A DNA stretch of 64,000 nucleotides, taken from positions 2,976,001-3,040,000 of the forward strand of contig NZ_CP134049.1 in assembly GCF_031582965.1 (NCBI RefSeq), in the 5' to 3' direction. This stretch comes from Bacillus sp. NEB1478 (lineage in GTDB: Bacteria > Bacillota > Bacilli > Bacillales > Fictibacillaceae). Shown here in pieces: positions 16,940 to 25,378 of this stretch. Made by a program: the position numbers and the translations under genes. The number at the start of each line of letters is the position of its first letter. Position 1 is the stretch's first letter. Under the pieces are notes generated by a model, which saw only the letters and a program-made list of their open reading frames with translations, searched no databases and had not been told where the DNA came from.

Positions 16940-18301
16940 TTACGCTTCTTTTTCGACTAAATTTTGTTTTGATTCTTCAGTGGATTTAGGATCTTGAGCG
17001 CCTTCTGGCTTTCTTTTTGATACTTCGATCTTTTTCACTTGATGTCCATCTAATTCGATAACTTTAAAGTCATAGCCATCAAATGAAATGACTTCCTTTT
17101 CCTGAATCTCGGAATTCTGCGACAATATCCATCCGCCAATTGTATCTAATTCACTATCATCAATTGATAATCCATAAATCTCATTTACTTCAGGAATTAA
17201 TACTTTTCCGTCAAAATGCTTAACGTTCGGACTTACAGCCTGGATCATTGGCGATTCATCTTCGTCAAACTCATCTCGTATTTCACCGACAAGTTCTTCA
17301 ATAATATCTTCAATCGTAACAATTCCAGCAGTTCCTCCATATTCATCAACAAGAACGGCCATATGAAATCCTTTTTTCTGAAGTTTCAACAACGTTTCTT
17401 TTATAGGTGTATTTTCAAAAACGCTTAATGTCGGTCTGATGTAATGCTCTAATGGAAATTCTTTGCCTTTTATAAGATCAAAGAATACTTCCTTCGCATT
17501 TACCATACCTAATACATTGTCTTTATCTTCACCTACGACAGGGTAACGAGTATATTTTTCTTCGCCTATTATACTAATGTTTTCTTGCAGCGTATTATCT
17601 GCATACAAACAAACCATTTCTGTACGAGGGACCATAATCTCTTTTGCAGTTCTGTCGTCAAATTCGAATACTTTTTCTACATAACTGAACTCAGATTTGT
17701 TGATTTCACCGCTTTTATAGCTTTCACTTAAAATTAAGCGAAGCTCCTCTTCCGTATGTGCCATTTCGTGTTCGGATGCAGGTTTTAAACCAAACATTCT
17801 CACTAAAAGCTGAGCACTTCCGTTTAGGAACCAAATGAAAGGAAACATCACTCTGTAGAATCCTATCAAAAATGGAGAAAGCCATAAGCTGATTGTTTCT
17901 GCTTTTTGAATAGCAACGGTTTTTGGCGCGAGTTCACCAAGTACAACATGTAAAAAAGTAATAGCTGCAAAAGCAATCGCAAATGACAACGTATGAACGA
18001 GTGTCTCATTTAAATTCAAGCTTTCAAAAAATGGACCAAGCAGCGCTTCTACCGTAGGTTCACCAAGCCAACCTAATCCTAATGCTGTAATGGTTATTCC
18101 CAATTGGCAGGCAGAAAGTGATCCATCAAGGTTATTAATAACCTTTTGCGCGGCAATCGCACGCTTGTTTCCTTCTTCAGCCAATTGATCTATCCGTGAC
18201 TTTCGGATTTTAACGATCGCAAATTCTGCGGCTACAAAAAAAGCTGTTAATAGAATTAAAAGAGCTACTGCAAGTAATTTCAGTAAGGTCAAACTGTCCA
18301 A
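16940..18301 (-). CDS. CNNM/CorC-type membrane protein (hemolysin C family)
   Basis: A 453-residue protein with a DUF21 (CNNM) membrane domain of about four segments (residues 1-180), a CBS-domain pair (about 205-330, with REIMVPRTEMV-like start and VLVDEYGGTAGIVTIEDIIEEL), and a C-terminal CorC/HlyC domain. Relatives such as MpfA and B. subtilis YhdP/YqhB are linked to magnesium efflux; the direction and ion here are inferred. The start is TTG with GGAG six bases upstream. A second, stronger site, AGGAGGTGA, lies about 45 bases further upstream without an evident ATG. Confidence 0.92.
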   Translation of the reverse strand: MDSLTLLKLLAVALLILLTAFFVAAEFAIVKIRKSRIDQLAEEGNKRAIAAQKVINNLDGSLSACQLGITITALGLGWLGEPTVEALLGPFFESLNLNETLVHTLSFAIAFAAITFLHVVLGELAPKTVAIQKAETISLWLSPFLIGFYRVMFPFIWFLNGSAQLLVRMFGLKPASEHEMAHTEEELRLILSESYKSGEINKSEFSYVEKVFEFDDRTAKEIMVPRTEMVCLYADNTLQENISIIGEEKYTRYPVVGEDKDNVLGMVNAKEVFFDLIKGKEFPLEHYIRPTLSVFENTPIKETLLKLQKKGFHMAVLVDEYGGTAGIVTIEDIIEELVGEIRDEFDEDESPMIQAVSPNVKHFDGKVLIPEVNEIYGLSIDDSELDTIGGWILSQNSEIQEKEVISFDGYDFKVIELDGHQVKKIEVSKRKPEGAQDPKSTEESKQNLVEKEA

Positions 18302-18440
18302 AAAGACTCCTTATACCCCAGATGCACCGGAATATAAGTTGTCACCTCCTAAGAATTTAAATTTTATCAATTTAGAAAAGTATATCATAAAATACAAGAA
18401 GTTACTGTAAATATCACTCTGCTGATATTTACCATACCAT

Positions 18441-18752
18441 TTATTCCAAGTTTTCCTCCACTGTACCCAAATTAACATCTTGTTTAAGTACCATTTTGTT
18501 TTCTTTATCATTATAATAATAAACTTTCATTTTGTTATCTTGTTCTGACTGTCTATCCCCGCTGTAGAGACCGAAATACCCATTGCCAAGCGGAACCAGA
18601 TTCTTATGGTACGTTGGTATTCCAGTCATTTGTTCATCAATGTGATCCACTGTCACATTAGCACTTCTTCCTCCTGAGAATAAAAGTATGATGGTCATGA
18701 CTACTAACGTAATACGAATTCTCCTTAGTTCATCTGCCTGATATAAATGCAT
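18441..18752 (-). CDS. Small exported or membrane-anchored protein of unknown function
   Basis: A 103-residue protein with an N-terminal hydrophobic helix (IRITLVVMTIILLFSGG, about residues 12-28) and a polar C-terminus that would lie outside the cell (VPLGNGYFGLYSGDRQSEQD). The ATG at 18752 has AAAGGGG eight bases upstream. It follows a 58-residue membrane protein gene by 17 bases and may share its transcript. No family recognised. Confidence 0.65.
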   Translation of the reverse strand: MHLYQADELRRIRITLVVMTIILLFSGGRSANVTVDHIDEQMTGIPTYHKNLVPLGNGYFGLYSGDRQSEQDNKMKVYYYNDKENKMVLKQDVNLGTVEENLE

Positions 18753-18769
18753 AAGGTGTGCCCCTTTCT

Positions 18770-18946
18770 CTACTTATTTCTCATATCTCTTTGATTATGC
18801 AGCACTTCATCTAATTTATGATTCAGTTTGGCAAGTTCATTCTGTTGGTATTTTTGACGTTTAATCGTGTTAGAAACAAATCGGACAAATGAAAATATAA
18901 AAAGAATGAGCAGGAAAACGAAAATAATGGGAATAAAACTTTTCAT
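18770..18946 (-). CDS. Small single-pass membrane protein, DUF4083-like
   Basis: A 58-residue frame starting MKSFIPIIFVFLLILFIFSF at 18946, with GGAGG ten bases upstream. One transmembrane helix (about residues 4-24) is followed by a cytoplasmic coiled-coil-like stretch (NELAKLNHKLDEVLHNQR) that resembles the DUF4083 layout. Function unknown. It lies 17 bases upstream of the 103-residue membrane protein gene, in the same direction. Confidence 0.65.
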   Translation of the reverse strand: MKSFIPIIFVFLLILFIFSFVRFVSNTIKRQKYQQNELAKLNHKLDEVLHNQRDMRNK

Positions 18947-19062
18947 TAGACAACAACCTCCAAAAATTAGAACTTCTCTAAAATTTTACCATAAAAAGGA
19001 ATGTCTACTTCGGAAATTTATTGTATGTTTAAGACAAAAGATTATTATTGAGGAGTGATTAT

Positions 19063-19596
19063 ATGCGGAAAGTGGTTTTATTTATCGCAGCAAGTCTTGA
19101 TGGTTTCATTGCAAGGGAAAACGGAGAGATTGATTGGCTGATCGAATCAGAAGGCGGTGAAGGTGATAACGGGTTTAAAGAATTCTATGACAGTATTTCA
19201 ACCGTAATCATGGGCAACAGCACATATAAGCATATTCTTGTGTTATCTGAACATTTTCCTTATGCCAATAAGGAAGTGTATGTATTTACATCCAAATCCC
19301 AAGAAATAAATCCACCAGAATTTCAATATTATTCTGGAAGTGCTTCAAAACTAATTAATGAGTTACGTAAGAAAGATCAACCCGGAGACATCTGGCTAGT
19401 TGGCGGAGCTAATCTTGCTGAGACTTTCTTTAAAGAAAACCTTATCGATGAATTAATTTTAACGTACATACCTGTTGTATTGGGACGAGGAATTTCATTG
19501 TTTAATGAGCATACCCCTGAAAAATCACTCAATCTGAAATCGGTTAAAACCTTCAACCAATTTGTAACACTGCATTATGATTTCCAAAATAAATAA
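19063..19596 (+). CDS. Dihydrofolate reductase-like protein (RibD C-terminal domain)
   Basis: A 177-residue protein of the YwjB/YyaP group. It begins RKVVLFIAASLDGFIARENG, and has VIMGNSTYKHIL near residue 55 and DIWLVGGANLAETFF near residue 112, the NADPH-binding parts of the DHFR fold shared with RibD. It is not the folate enzyme FolA; the substrate is unknown. The start at 19063 has GAGGAGTGA upstream; a start at 19048 lacks one. Confidence 0.9.
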   Translation: MRKVVLFIAASLDGFIARENGEIDWLIESEGGEGDNGFKEFYDSISTVIMGNSTYKHILVLSEHFPYANKEVYVFTSKSQEINPPEFQYYSGSASKLINELRKKDQPGDIWLVGGANLAETFFKENLIDELILTYIPVVLGRGISLFNEHTPEKSLNLKSVKTFNQFVTLHYDFQNK

Positions 19597-19673
19597 TCCA
19601 ATAGTTGGAAGTTTCATTTAAGTTACCACGGTATCCTTTTATTGAAAAAAATGCGGAAAGGATGCTATCATGG

Positions 19674-19847
19674 ATGGATTTTGTTATTGATAATAAGTGG
19701 CTCGTTGAAACGGATCTTTTTTATCAAAATGCAAATGCTAATAATTTTACCTGGTTGTGGACTTTAATATTGGCAATGGATATTGTCGTTTCCTTATCCT
19801 ACACCTTATTTCCTAAAAAGAATAAATCTCATTCTAATGCCACCTAA
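19674..19847 (+). CDS. Possible small membrane protein
   Basis: A 57-residue frame from the ATG at 19674 with GGAAAGGA about 11 bases upstream. The N-terminus is polar (DNKWLVETDLFYQNANANN) and is followed by one hydrophobic helix (WLWTLILAMDIVVSLSYTLF) and a lysine-rich tail. No family recognised; it may not be expressed. Confidence 0.35.
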   Translation: MDFVIDNKWLVETDLFYQNANANNFTWLWTLILAMDIVVSLSYTLFPKKNKSHSNAT

Positions 19848-19858
19848 TGTTTTGAATA

Positions 19859-19906
19859 ACACAAACGCCCGGTTTCGCTTCTACCAGGCGTTTGTGTGTT
19901 TTATTT
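19859..19906. terminator. Bidirectional terminator between convergent genes
   Basis: ACAAACGCC (19861-19869) pairs perfectly with GGCGTTTGT (19887-19895), with further CGG/ACC pairing inside. A T-rich tract follows on the plus strand. It sits at the end of the DHA2 transporter gene. Confidence 0.8.
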
Positions 19907-21421
19907 TTGTATTTGCTTTACTGGTTTATTTGATTTCTCCACTCTTTCATTCCCCATTAGAAATACAAAAACCGCTGATATAACAATCGGTACCAGTGCA
20001 TAAGTGAATACGGTTGTGATGGATTCAGACATCGCATTGATTAATCCATTTAAGACTTCACTTGGAATATGTGCCCGCTGGCTGGCTTGGAAAACTTTTT
20101 GAGGATCAAAGTTTGCTAATCCGCCGCCCGCTCCAAGCTCTTTTAAATTTTTCATTAATTCATCAGTAAATATTCTGTTCTGTATGGAACCAAAAATGGC
20201 TACACCAAGTGTCATTCCAAGAGAGCGAAGGAAGGCATTGGTTGAGTTGGCAGAACCTCTGTACCGGAATTCCATTTTGTTGATGGAAGCTGCAGGCAAT
20301 AATGAGAATGAGAACCCCATCCCAAAACCTACAATTACCATGAACAACGTTAACATCGTCCGAGACGTGTCAGGCGTCATGCCGCTTAAAAGATACATGC
20401 CAGTGAAATAAGAAATAACAGAGATAATCATCAAGTTTCGGAAACTCGTTTTTGATTGAAAAATCCCTCCGATCATACTGCCTGCTACGGATCCGAGCAT
20501 CATCGGTGTCAGCACGAGTCCTGCTTGTGAAGCTGATCCGCCATAAACCGCTTGAACGAAGATTGGAATAAAGACGGCCAGTATGATAAACGTACTTCCA
20601 TATAAAAATCCTAGAATCTGAGAAGTCGCAAATAATCGTTTCTTAAACATCCAAAATGAAATAATCGGTTCGGACGCTTTTTGTTCAACCGCAAAGAATA
20701 CGATAAAGAACACTGTGAAAATTGTAAACAGAGAAACAATCTGTGTAGAATCCCAGGCATATGTTTTTCCGCCCAGTTCAAGAGCAAACATTAAACTAAC
20801 AACAGCAATAACCAGGGTGATCGCTCCCCACCAGTCGATCTTCTGTTCACGATGTTCAAGAGTTTCCTTGTAATATCGGAAAATCAAATAAAATGAAGCT
20901 ATCCCAATAGGGACATTAATGTAAAATACCCAGTGCCAACTGATGGCATCCGTAATGAAAGCACCTAGTAACGGGCCAAGCACACTGGACGTTCCAAAAA
21001 CCGCTCCAAGCAGTCCTGTCATCTTCCCTCTTTTTTCAGGAGGAAAGAGATCAAATACAATCGTGAACGCAATTGGCATCAATGCCCCGCCGCCTATACC
21101 TTGTATGACTCGGAATGCAATGAGCTGCTCCATGCTTTGTGCTAATCCGCAAAGTGCGGAACCTAGTAAAAACACGATTAGTCCAAAAATGAAAAACCGT
21201 TTGCGGCCATACATATCAGAAAGTTTTCCGTAAATCGGCATCCCAGCCATAACCGCAACCATGTATGAACCAGTAACCCATACAAATTTATCAAAACCGC
21301 CGAGATCTGCAACAATTGTCCCCATCGCCGTTGCGACAATCGTATTATCCATAGCTGCCATTAGAATGCCCAGAAGCAAACCAGCGACTACTAATTTCAA
21401 ATTCCCTTCCCTTTGATCCAT
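19901..21421 (-). CDS. DHA2-family (EmrB/QacA-type) drug transporter, 14 membrane segments
   Basis: A 506-residue MFS protein. Motif D1 appears at LGILMAAMDNTIVATAM near residue 16, motif A at GKLSDMYGRKRFF near residue 65, and the antiporter motif C region at VLGPLLGAFITDAISW near residue 147. Length and the 14 segments place it with DHA2 proton-drug antiporters such as LmrB/Mdr of Bacillus. No regulator is adjacent. Start ATG at 21421 with AGGAG upstream. Confidence 0.93.
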   Translation of the reverse strand: MDQREGNLKLVVAGLLLGILMAAMDNTIVATAMGTIVADLGGFDKFVWVTGSYMVAVMAGMPIYGKLSDMYGRKRFFIFGLIVFLLGSALCGLAQSMEQLIAFRVIQGIGGGALMPIAFTIVFDLFPPEKRGKMTGLLGAVFGTSSVLGPLLGAFITDAISWHWVFYINVPIGIASFYLIFRYYKETLEHREQKIDWWGAITLVIAVVSLMFALELGGKTYAWDSTQIVSLFTIFTVFFIVFFAVEQKASEPIISFWMFKKRLFATSQILGFLYGSTFIILAVFIPIFVQAVYGGSASQAGLVLTPMMLGSVAGSMIGGIFQSKTSFRNLMIISVISYFTGMYLLSGMTPDTSRTMLTLFMVIVGFGMGFSFSLLPAASINKMEFRYRGSANSTNAFLRSLGMTLGVAIFGSIQNRIFTDELMKNLKELGAGGGLANFDPQKVFQASQRAHIPSEVLNGLINAMSESITTVFTYALVPIVISAVFVFLMGNERVEKSNKPVKQIQK

Positions 21422-21659
21422 CTCTCCATCTCCTTATGTACCTGCCAAATATTACTTAATAAGCTTAAGTATACTATGGGGACTGACCCCCAACAATTTA
21501 TTTCCGTCTTTAATATTCTTTTTTCTTTCTGTGTGTTTGCTCAAGATTTTATACATATTCTTATGTATTTTACCATTCGGTCTTTAAAAACGAACAGATG
21601 ATATGACGAAAAGGGCTATATCCTTTACACTAGAAACATAACAAATGAGGTGAAGAAAT

Positions 21660-22103
21660 ATGGCTGAACATGTATTTCACTTAAAAGCACATTGGCCAGG
21701 CGGCAGAAATGATACGGGTGTGATTGAAACGAAAAATTTGAGAACAAAAGTGTCGATTCCGCCTGAAATGGATGGGCCAGGGATTGGAACAAACCCTGAT
21801 GAAATGCTGCTGGGAGCTGCTGCAACGTGCTATATTATTACACTCGCAGCTATGATAGAGAGAAGTAAAATAGAAACAGTGGATTTAACAATGGAATCGG
21901 AAGGAATTGTGGATGTTACGAACGGAGTAATTACGTACAAAAAAATTATTCACAAACCTGTTGTCACGATCAAACATGATACTTCCCAAAAAAATATGGC
22001 TTTACTGCAAAAACTCGCTTTAAAAGCTGAAAATTCGTGTATGATTTCACGAGCATTGAAAGGAAATGTCGAAGTGGAAGCTATTCTGTCGATAAGTATT
22101 TAG
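21660..22103 (+). CDS. OsmC-family peroxidase
   Basis: A 147-residue OsmC/Ohr-fold protein. The two redox cysteines are in GAAATCYIITLAAM (near residue 57) and ENSCMISRAL (near residue 126), as needed for thiol-dependent reduction of organic hydroperoxides. It resembles the SACOL1771 subgroup more than Ohr itself. Ribosome site GAGGTGA seven bases upstream. Single gene; no OhrR-type regulator nearby. Confidence 0.9.
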   Translation: MAEHVFHLKAHWPGGRNDTGVIETKNLRTKVSIPPEMDGPGIGTNPDEMLLGAAATCYIITLAAMIERSKIETVDLTMESEGIVDVTNGVITYKKIIHKPVVTIKHDTSQKNMALLQKLALKAENSCMISRALKGNVEVEAILSISI

Positions 22104-22239
22104 CAACATTTAGCAAAAAACGCCTCTGACACCTGTACTTTCCAAATTTACTATGTTAGCATAAAAGTTAACCAAGGAAAATATTATATTATTTGGGTTC
22201 TTAACAAGTTCCCCCATAATAGAAAGGGGACGATGTATC

Positions 22240-22467
22240 ATGAACCAACAAGATGTGAAAACCATACTTTTGAATTTGCAAAGTAAACAATATATCGAGT
22301 CTGATATTACCCACACCTTTGGAGAAAACAACACTGCTGTTTTTTCTGTAACTTACTCTAAAAACGACGAAACCTTTGATGTCATTCTAATTGAAACAGA
22401 TTCTCTTGAAAAGTTTCATGATGTTGACTCTGCAGTAAATTGTATTACTAACTTGATTCATAAATAG
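22240..22467 (+). CDS. Small protein of unknown function
   Basis: A 75-residue soluble protein (MNQQDVKTILLNLQSKQYIE...) with an AAAGGGG ribosome site and a terminator 22 bases after its stop, so probably real. The helix-strand pattern (VFSVTYSKNDETFDVILIETD) suggests a small alpha-beta fold. I do not recognise the family. Confidence 0.6.
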   Translation: MNQQDVKTILLNLQSKQYIESDITHTFGENNTAVFSVTYSKNDETFDVILIETDSLEKFHDVDSAVNCITNLIHK

Positions 22468-22488
22468 AGATGATTCTCATTTTCATAT

Positions 22489-22527
22489 TTAAAGAGGTTC
22501 ACCAATTCTGGTGACCTCTTTTGTTTT
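22489..22527. terminator. Bidirectional terminator
   Basis: AAAGAGGTTCACCA (22491-22504) pairs perfectly with TGGTGACCTCTTT (22509-22521) around ATTC. It serves the small plus-strand gene on its left and the minus-strand cyclotransferase gene on its right. Confidence 0.88.
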
Positions 22528-22913
22528 TAGGTCCTATATTTAATCCAATCATTATCTGAAATCCGCTTAAAATGTTTCATTTTTTTATTCATTACATAAA
22601 CGATGCAGTCTCTTTCACCCTGTTGAGTCTTTACCCTGCAGGTTAATTTCTCATACAAGTTATTTTGACAACCCTCTTCATACCCTTCTAGTCGATCCAA
22701 CTGTTTTAATTGTTCAGTCGTTACTTTGTAAACCTCTCCTATAACAGGATTGTCTCCTTTTTCTTGAAACAAAGCTGGGTAACCGTGGCCTGTATCATAC
22801 AGTTGACCTTCAAGCTTACAATTTTCTTCAATACACTCGGCTTGATGCAAATAATGTGAGTTCGCTTCATTCTTCCGAAGTGTTCCATAAACAAAAACAA
22901 GATGATCTTCCAT
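22527..22913 (-). CDS. Gamma-glutamylcyclotransferase-fold protein
   Basis: A 128-residue protein of the GGCT/AIG2-like family. The signature FVYGTLRKNEANSHYL is at residues 7-22, with a conserved glutamate in VIGEVYKV (near residue 58) that is a candidate catalytic acid, and LDRLEGYEEG near residue 72. Members release 5-oxoproline from gamma-glutamyl amines; the natural substrate here is unknown. Ribosome site AAGGAGG. Confidence 0.88.
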   Translation of the reverse strand: MEDHLVFVYGTLRKNEANSHYLHQAECIEENCKLEGQLYDTGHGYPALFQEKGDNPVIGEVYKVTTEQLKQLDRLEGYEEGCQNNLYEKLTCRVKTQQGERDCIVYVMNKKMKHFKRISDNDWIKYRT

Positions 22914-23066
22914 TGTCGAGTTTCCTCCTTCTTCTTCAATTCCTTAACCCGTATATTCATTACTTTATATACCCGATGTTCATATCCTTTTTTGATAACA
23001 ACGTAAATAAAAACACTTCTCAACATCCCGTTGAAAAGTGCTCCAATTGGTCTCTATGAGTCCAGT

Positions 23067-23387
23067 TTATTTAACGTTAATGATATGATCATTGCGTTTT
23101 CGATCCCCTCTTACCGCATCAATAAACAAAATGACTGCTGTAAGGAGGTGCATGACCATTCCCAATCCTGGAATAAATGCCACGAGAGATGTAATCATAC
23201 CTACTATGCTGCCATGGAATCTTTGTTTTTGAACTAGACACACTATAAAAGTAACTAAATGAAGAAAAAACATGAACTGAAGCGGAGCCCAGCCTGATGC
23301 TATTACAATTATTCCTCCTAAAAACGGAATACCTAGAAACGCTTCAATACCACCCGATACCCACTTCAAAAGTCTCGACACACTCAT
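23067..23387 (-). CDS. Small integral membrane protein, unknown function
   Basis: A 106-residue protein with three or four hydrophobic helices (FLGIPFLGGIIVIASGW; FMFFLHLVTFIVCLV; IVGMITSLVAFIPGLGMVMHLL) and a basic C-terminus. Ribosome site GAGGAGG. Its neighbours give no functional clue, and I do not recognise a named family. Confidence 0.7.
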   Translation of the reverse strand: MSVSRLLKWVSGGIEAFLGIPFLGGIIVIASGWAPLQFMFFLHLVTFIVCLVQKQRFHGSIVGMITSLVAFIPGLGMVMHLLTAVILFIDAVRGDRKRNDHIINVK

Positions 23388-23626
23388 GAGACAACCTCCT
23401 CAATGATTTCTACCTAATCTTACGCATGGGGAAGTAAAAAGTTTCCTTATTCTTACTAGATCTTAAGCAAGATCGATCTTTTTGTGTTTTAATCAACGAT
23501 TAACAAACTAATAATGCAGATTTCCTATTAGGAAATTATCGATCACATCTAAAAAATTCATCTTGAATCAATAATAGTCCTGCTGAGAGAAAAAATAGGC
23601 TGATTTTTTTGGGCGGAATTCATGAA

Positions 23627-23713
23627 TTAAGTCTCATTTAAAATTATTAAGTCGGTTTGAACGATAGTTAAGTCTAATCTAAAATAATTTAGTCTTTTTA
23701 CAAAATTCGACAC
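23627..23713. repeat. 20-21-nt period array B (TTAAGTC cores)
   Basis: TTAAGTC or TTTAGTC begins at 23627, 23647, 23668 and 23688, with variable 13-14 base linkers, and ends with AAAATTCGACAC (23702-23713). Array D near 54.4 kb has the same core and almost the same end. It lies in the 398-base gap 23388-23785, which otherwise shows only AT-rich sequence and the terminator of the downstream-facing gene. Confidence 0.65.
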
Positions 23714-23751
23714 AAATCAACTCCATCCAGAACCCACTCTTTAGACCATAA

Positions 23752-23780
23752 TAAAAACCCCCACAGAAATGGAGGCTTTT
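23752..23780 (-). terminator. Terminator of the C26 peptidase gene
   Basis: On the minus strand AAAAGCCTCCAT and GTGGGGGTTTT form an imperfect hairpin followed by TTTTTATT, just after the stop at 23786. Confidence 0.6.
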
Positions 23781-23785
23781 ATGTA

Positions 23786-24538
23786 TTATTTAGATTTACT
23801 TGCTTCTTTTATAAATGTCTTGATGATGTTCATCATCTTTTCGTTTTCATGGCGCAATTCTTCTGGATGCCATTGCGTTCCAAGTAAAAATGAGCCGTCT
23901 CGATCTTCTAGCTCCAGAGCTTCAATAACTTCATCTTCCGCTTTTGCGGTTACACGCAATCCTTTTCCCACGTCTCCAATCGCCTGATGATGGAAACTGT
24001 TAACGGCAACCTCGTTTTCTCCGATAATTTCGTGAAGAAGGCTGTCCTCCTCGATCTTTACTAAATGTGAAGGCTCTGTACGAGTGCTTGATAGCTGAAA
24101 GTGATTGATGCTCTCATTAAACTCACTTTTAACATCTTGAATGATGGAGCCTCCAAAACTTACATTGATCATATGATACCCTCTGCACATGCCTAAGATC
24201 GCCTTTTTTTCTTTATGTGCAACTTGTACTAGCTCCATTTCAAAATCATCCCGACGCTTGTTTACCTGTTTCACTTCAGGATGCGGTTTGTGACCATAGG
24301 TGAGAGCACTTATATCCTCTCCACCTGTAAATATAATCCCATCACAGAGATCCACATATGTGGATGCTTCCTCAGCATCTCCCATCGGAATAACAATCGG
24401 TATTCCTCCAGCTTCTCTAACGGTTTCAGCGAATTTATTATATACGACCACAGTTGGAATCGTTTGTTCTTTATTCTCAATTGTGCTCGTTTCCATAATT
24501 GTACTCGTGAGTCCAATGACTGGTTTCTTTCCCATCAT
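23786..24538 (-). CDS. Gamma-glutamyl-gamma-aminobutyrate hydrolase-like (peptidase C26)
   Basis: A 250-residue class I glutamine amidotransferase-like hydrolase. The nucleophile elbow ILGMCRGYHMINV near residue 114 supplies the cysteine, and TQWHPEE near residue 220 supplies the histidine and glutamate. This matches the PuuD/YvdE group, which cleaves gamma-glutamyl amides such as gamma-glutamyl-GABA. No polyamine pathway gene is nearby, so the substrate is inferred. Start ATG at 24538 (or the next codon) with GGAGGG upstream. Confidence 0.9.
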   Translation of the reverse strand: MMGKKPVIGLTSTIMETSTIENKEQTIPTVVVYNKFAETVREAGGIPIVIPMGDAEEASTYVDLCDGIIFTGGEDISALTYGHKPHPEVKQVNKRRDDFEMELVQVAHKEKKAILGMCRGYHMINVSFGGSIIQDVKSEFNESINHFQLSSTRTEPSHLVKIEEDSLLHEIIGENEVAVNSFHHQAIGDVGKGLRVTAKAEDEVIEALELEDRDGSFLLGTQWHPEELRHENEKMMNIIKTFIKEASKSK

Positions 24539-24689
24539 TTGGTCCCTCCTTTTTAATCCTGCTTCCTCATATTTATCCTTTTAAGCAACTTTTAAAACAT
24601 ACAGAAATATTATTCCTCTCTAACTCAAAAAAATATCCCTTGACTTCAACTAGTATTTACCAGACAAACCTCCACATTCATAAAAAAAC

Positions 24690-24719
24690 AAAAAAAATAC
24701 CCCATTTATTGAATGGGGT
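24690..24719 (-). terminator. Terminator overlapping the end of a small gene
   Basis: ACCCCATTT (24699-24707) pairs with AATGGGGT (24712-24719). On the minus strand a long T tract follows. The TAA stop codon of the 61-residue gene lies in the hairpin loop region, so coding sequence forms one stem arm. Confidence 0.8.
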
Positions 24720-24891
24720 TGTAATGCCTTACTGATGTATACACCAGTTCAATGTCACCATTGTCTTTAATACATTTTACTGTATAGGTTTTTTCCAAAC
24801 CTTGTTCTGTATTATGAAATGTTATTCGGTCGCCTTCTGAAAAATCAAATGTACCAGTGTCCCATAATTTCTCCTCGTCTGTTTTGCTCAT
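24706..24891 (-). CDS. Small protein of unknown function
   Basis: Sixty-one residues from the ATG at 24891 with GGGGTGATG upstream; an upstream start at 24942 is possible. The sequence (MSKTDEEKLWDTGTFDFSEG...) has alternating strand-like segments, RITFHNTEQGLEKTYTVKCI and DIELVYTSVRHY, suggesting a small beta barrel. No family recognised. Its dedicated terminator supports expression. Confidence 0.55.
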   Translation of the reverse strand: MSKTDEEKLWDTGTFDFSEGDRITFHNTEQGLEKTYTVKCIKDNGDIELVYTSVRHYNPIQ

Positions 24892-25343
24892 AAACCCATC
24901 ACCCCAATTATTTTCCGAATGTCCGTTCTCTTTAATATGCAATAATTCATTTTTTCCCTTATGAAGAAAAAAGTAATCCAGAAAAACTCAAAATAAGTCT
25001 TTTGAAGCGTTTTTGGCATTTCGATATTGAGAATCCAGTATCCGGTTTCTTTATACCAGGCAAGAAAATCCGGCATAATAACAGGTCAGTTTTGTTGGTG
25101 GTTTCAATAGAAAACTTTTTCACTATCCGATTAGTCGAGAATTGATGGACACCTCTTGTGATTAGAGATTTCGAAAATAATGACGAAATGTGTATGGGTG
25201 CCTTACACACATATAGTTCTACACTTATAATAAATACCCTCTTACATATTTAATTTCGTTAATTATTATGAATTAGATTTATATTTTAACCTTTCGCATC
25301 CTTCATGTTCCGTTACTTTGTTCCTTTTGCGTCTTAATACATG
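24892..25343. other. Gene-free stretch
   Basis: Two overlapping minus-strand frames occur here (24888-25076 and 24959-25210), but neither has a ribosome site or recognisable sequence. I see no repeat or RNA element. The right end leads into the terminator of the YunD-like gene. Confidence 0.4.
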
Positions 25344-25378
25344 AAAGAGTCCTCTATATGTTTAGAGGACTCTTTTCG
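25344..25378 (-). terminator. Terminator of the YunD-like gene
   Basis: AAAGAGTCCTCT (25344-25355) and AGAGGACTCTTT (25364-25375) form a perfect 12-base stem directly after the stop codon. Confidence 0.85.

Noticed and set aside
18311..18511. 66-codon minus-strand frame over the CNNM leader
   Set aside because: Overlaps the C-terminal coding part of the 103-residue protein and contains the ribosome site of the next gene; composition is not protein-like.
21476..21492. GGGGACTGACCCC word before the DHA2 transporter
   Set aside because: Resembles the stem at 35597-35622 but is short, lacks a T-run, and could be chance or a worn repeat.
24888..25210. Two overlapping minus-strand frames in the 24.9-25.2 kb gap
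   Set aside because: No ribosome sites, no recognisable motifs, and they overlap each other in different frames.
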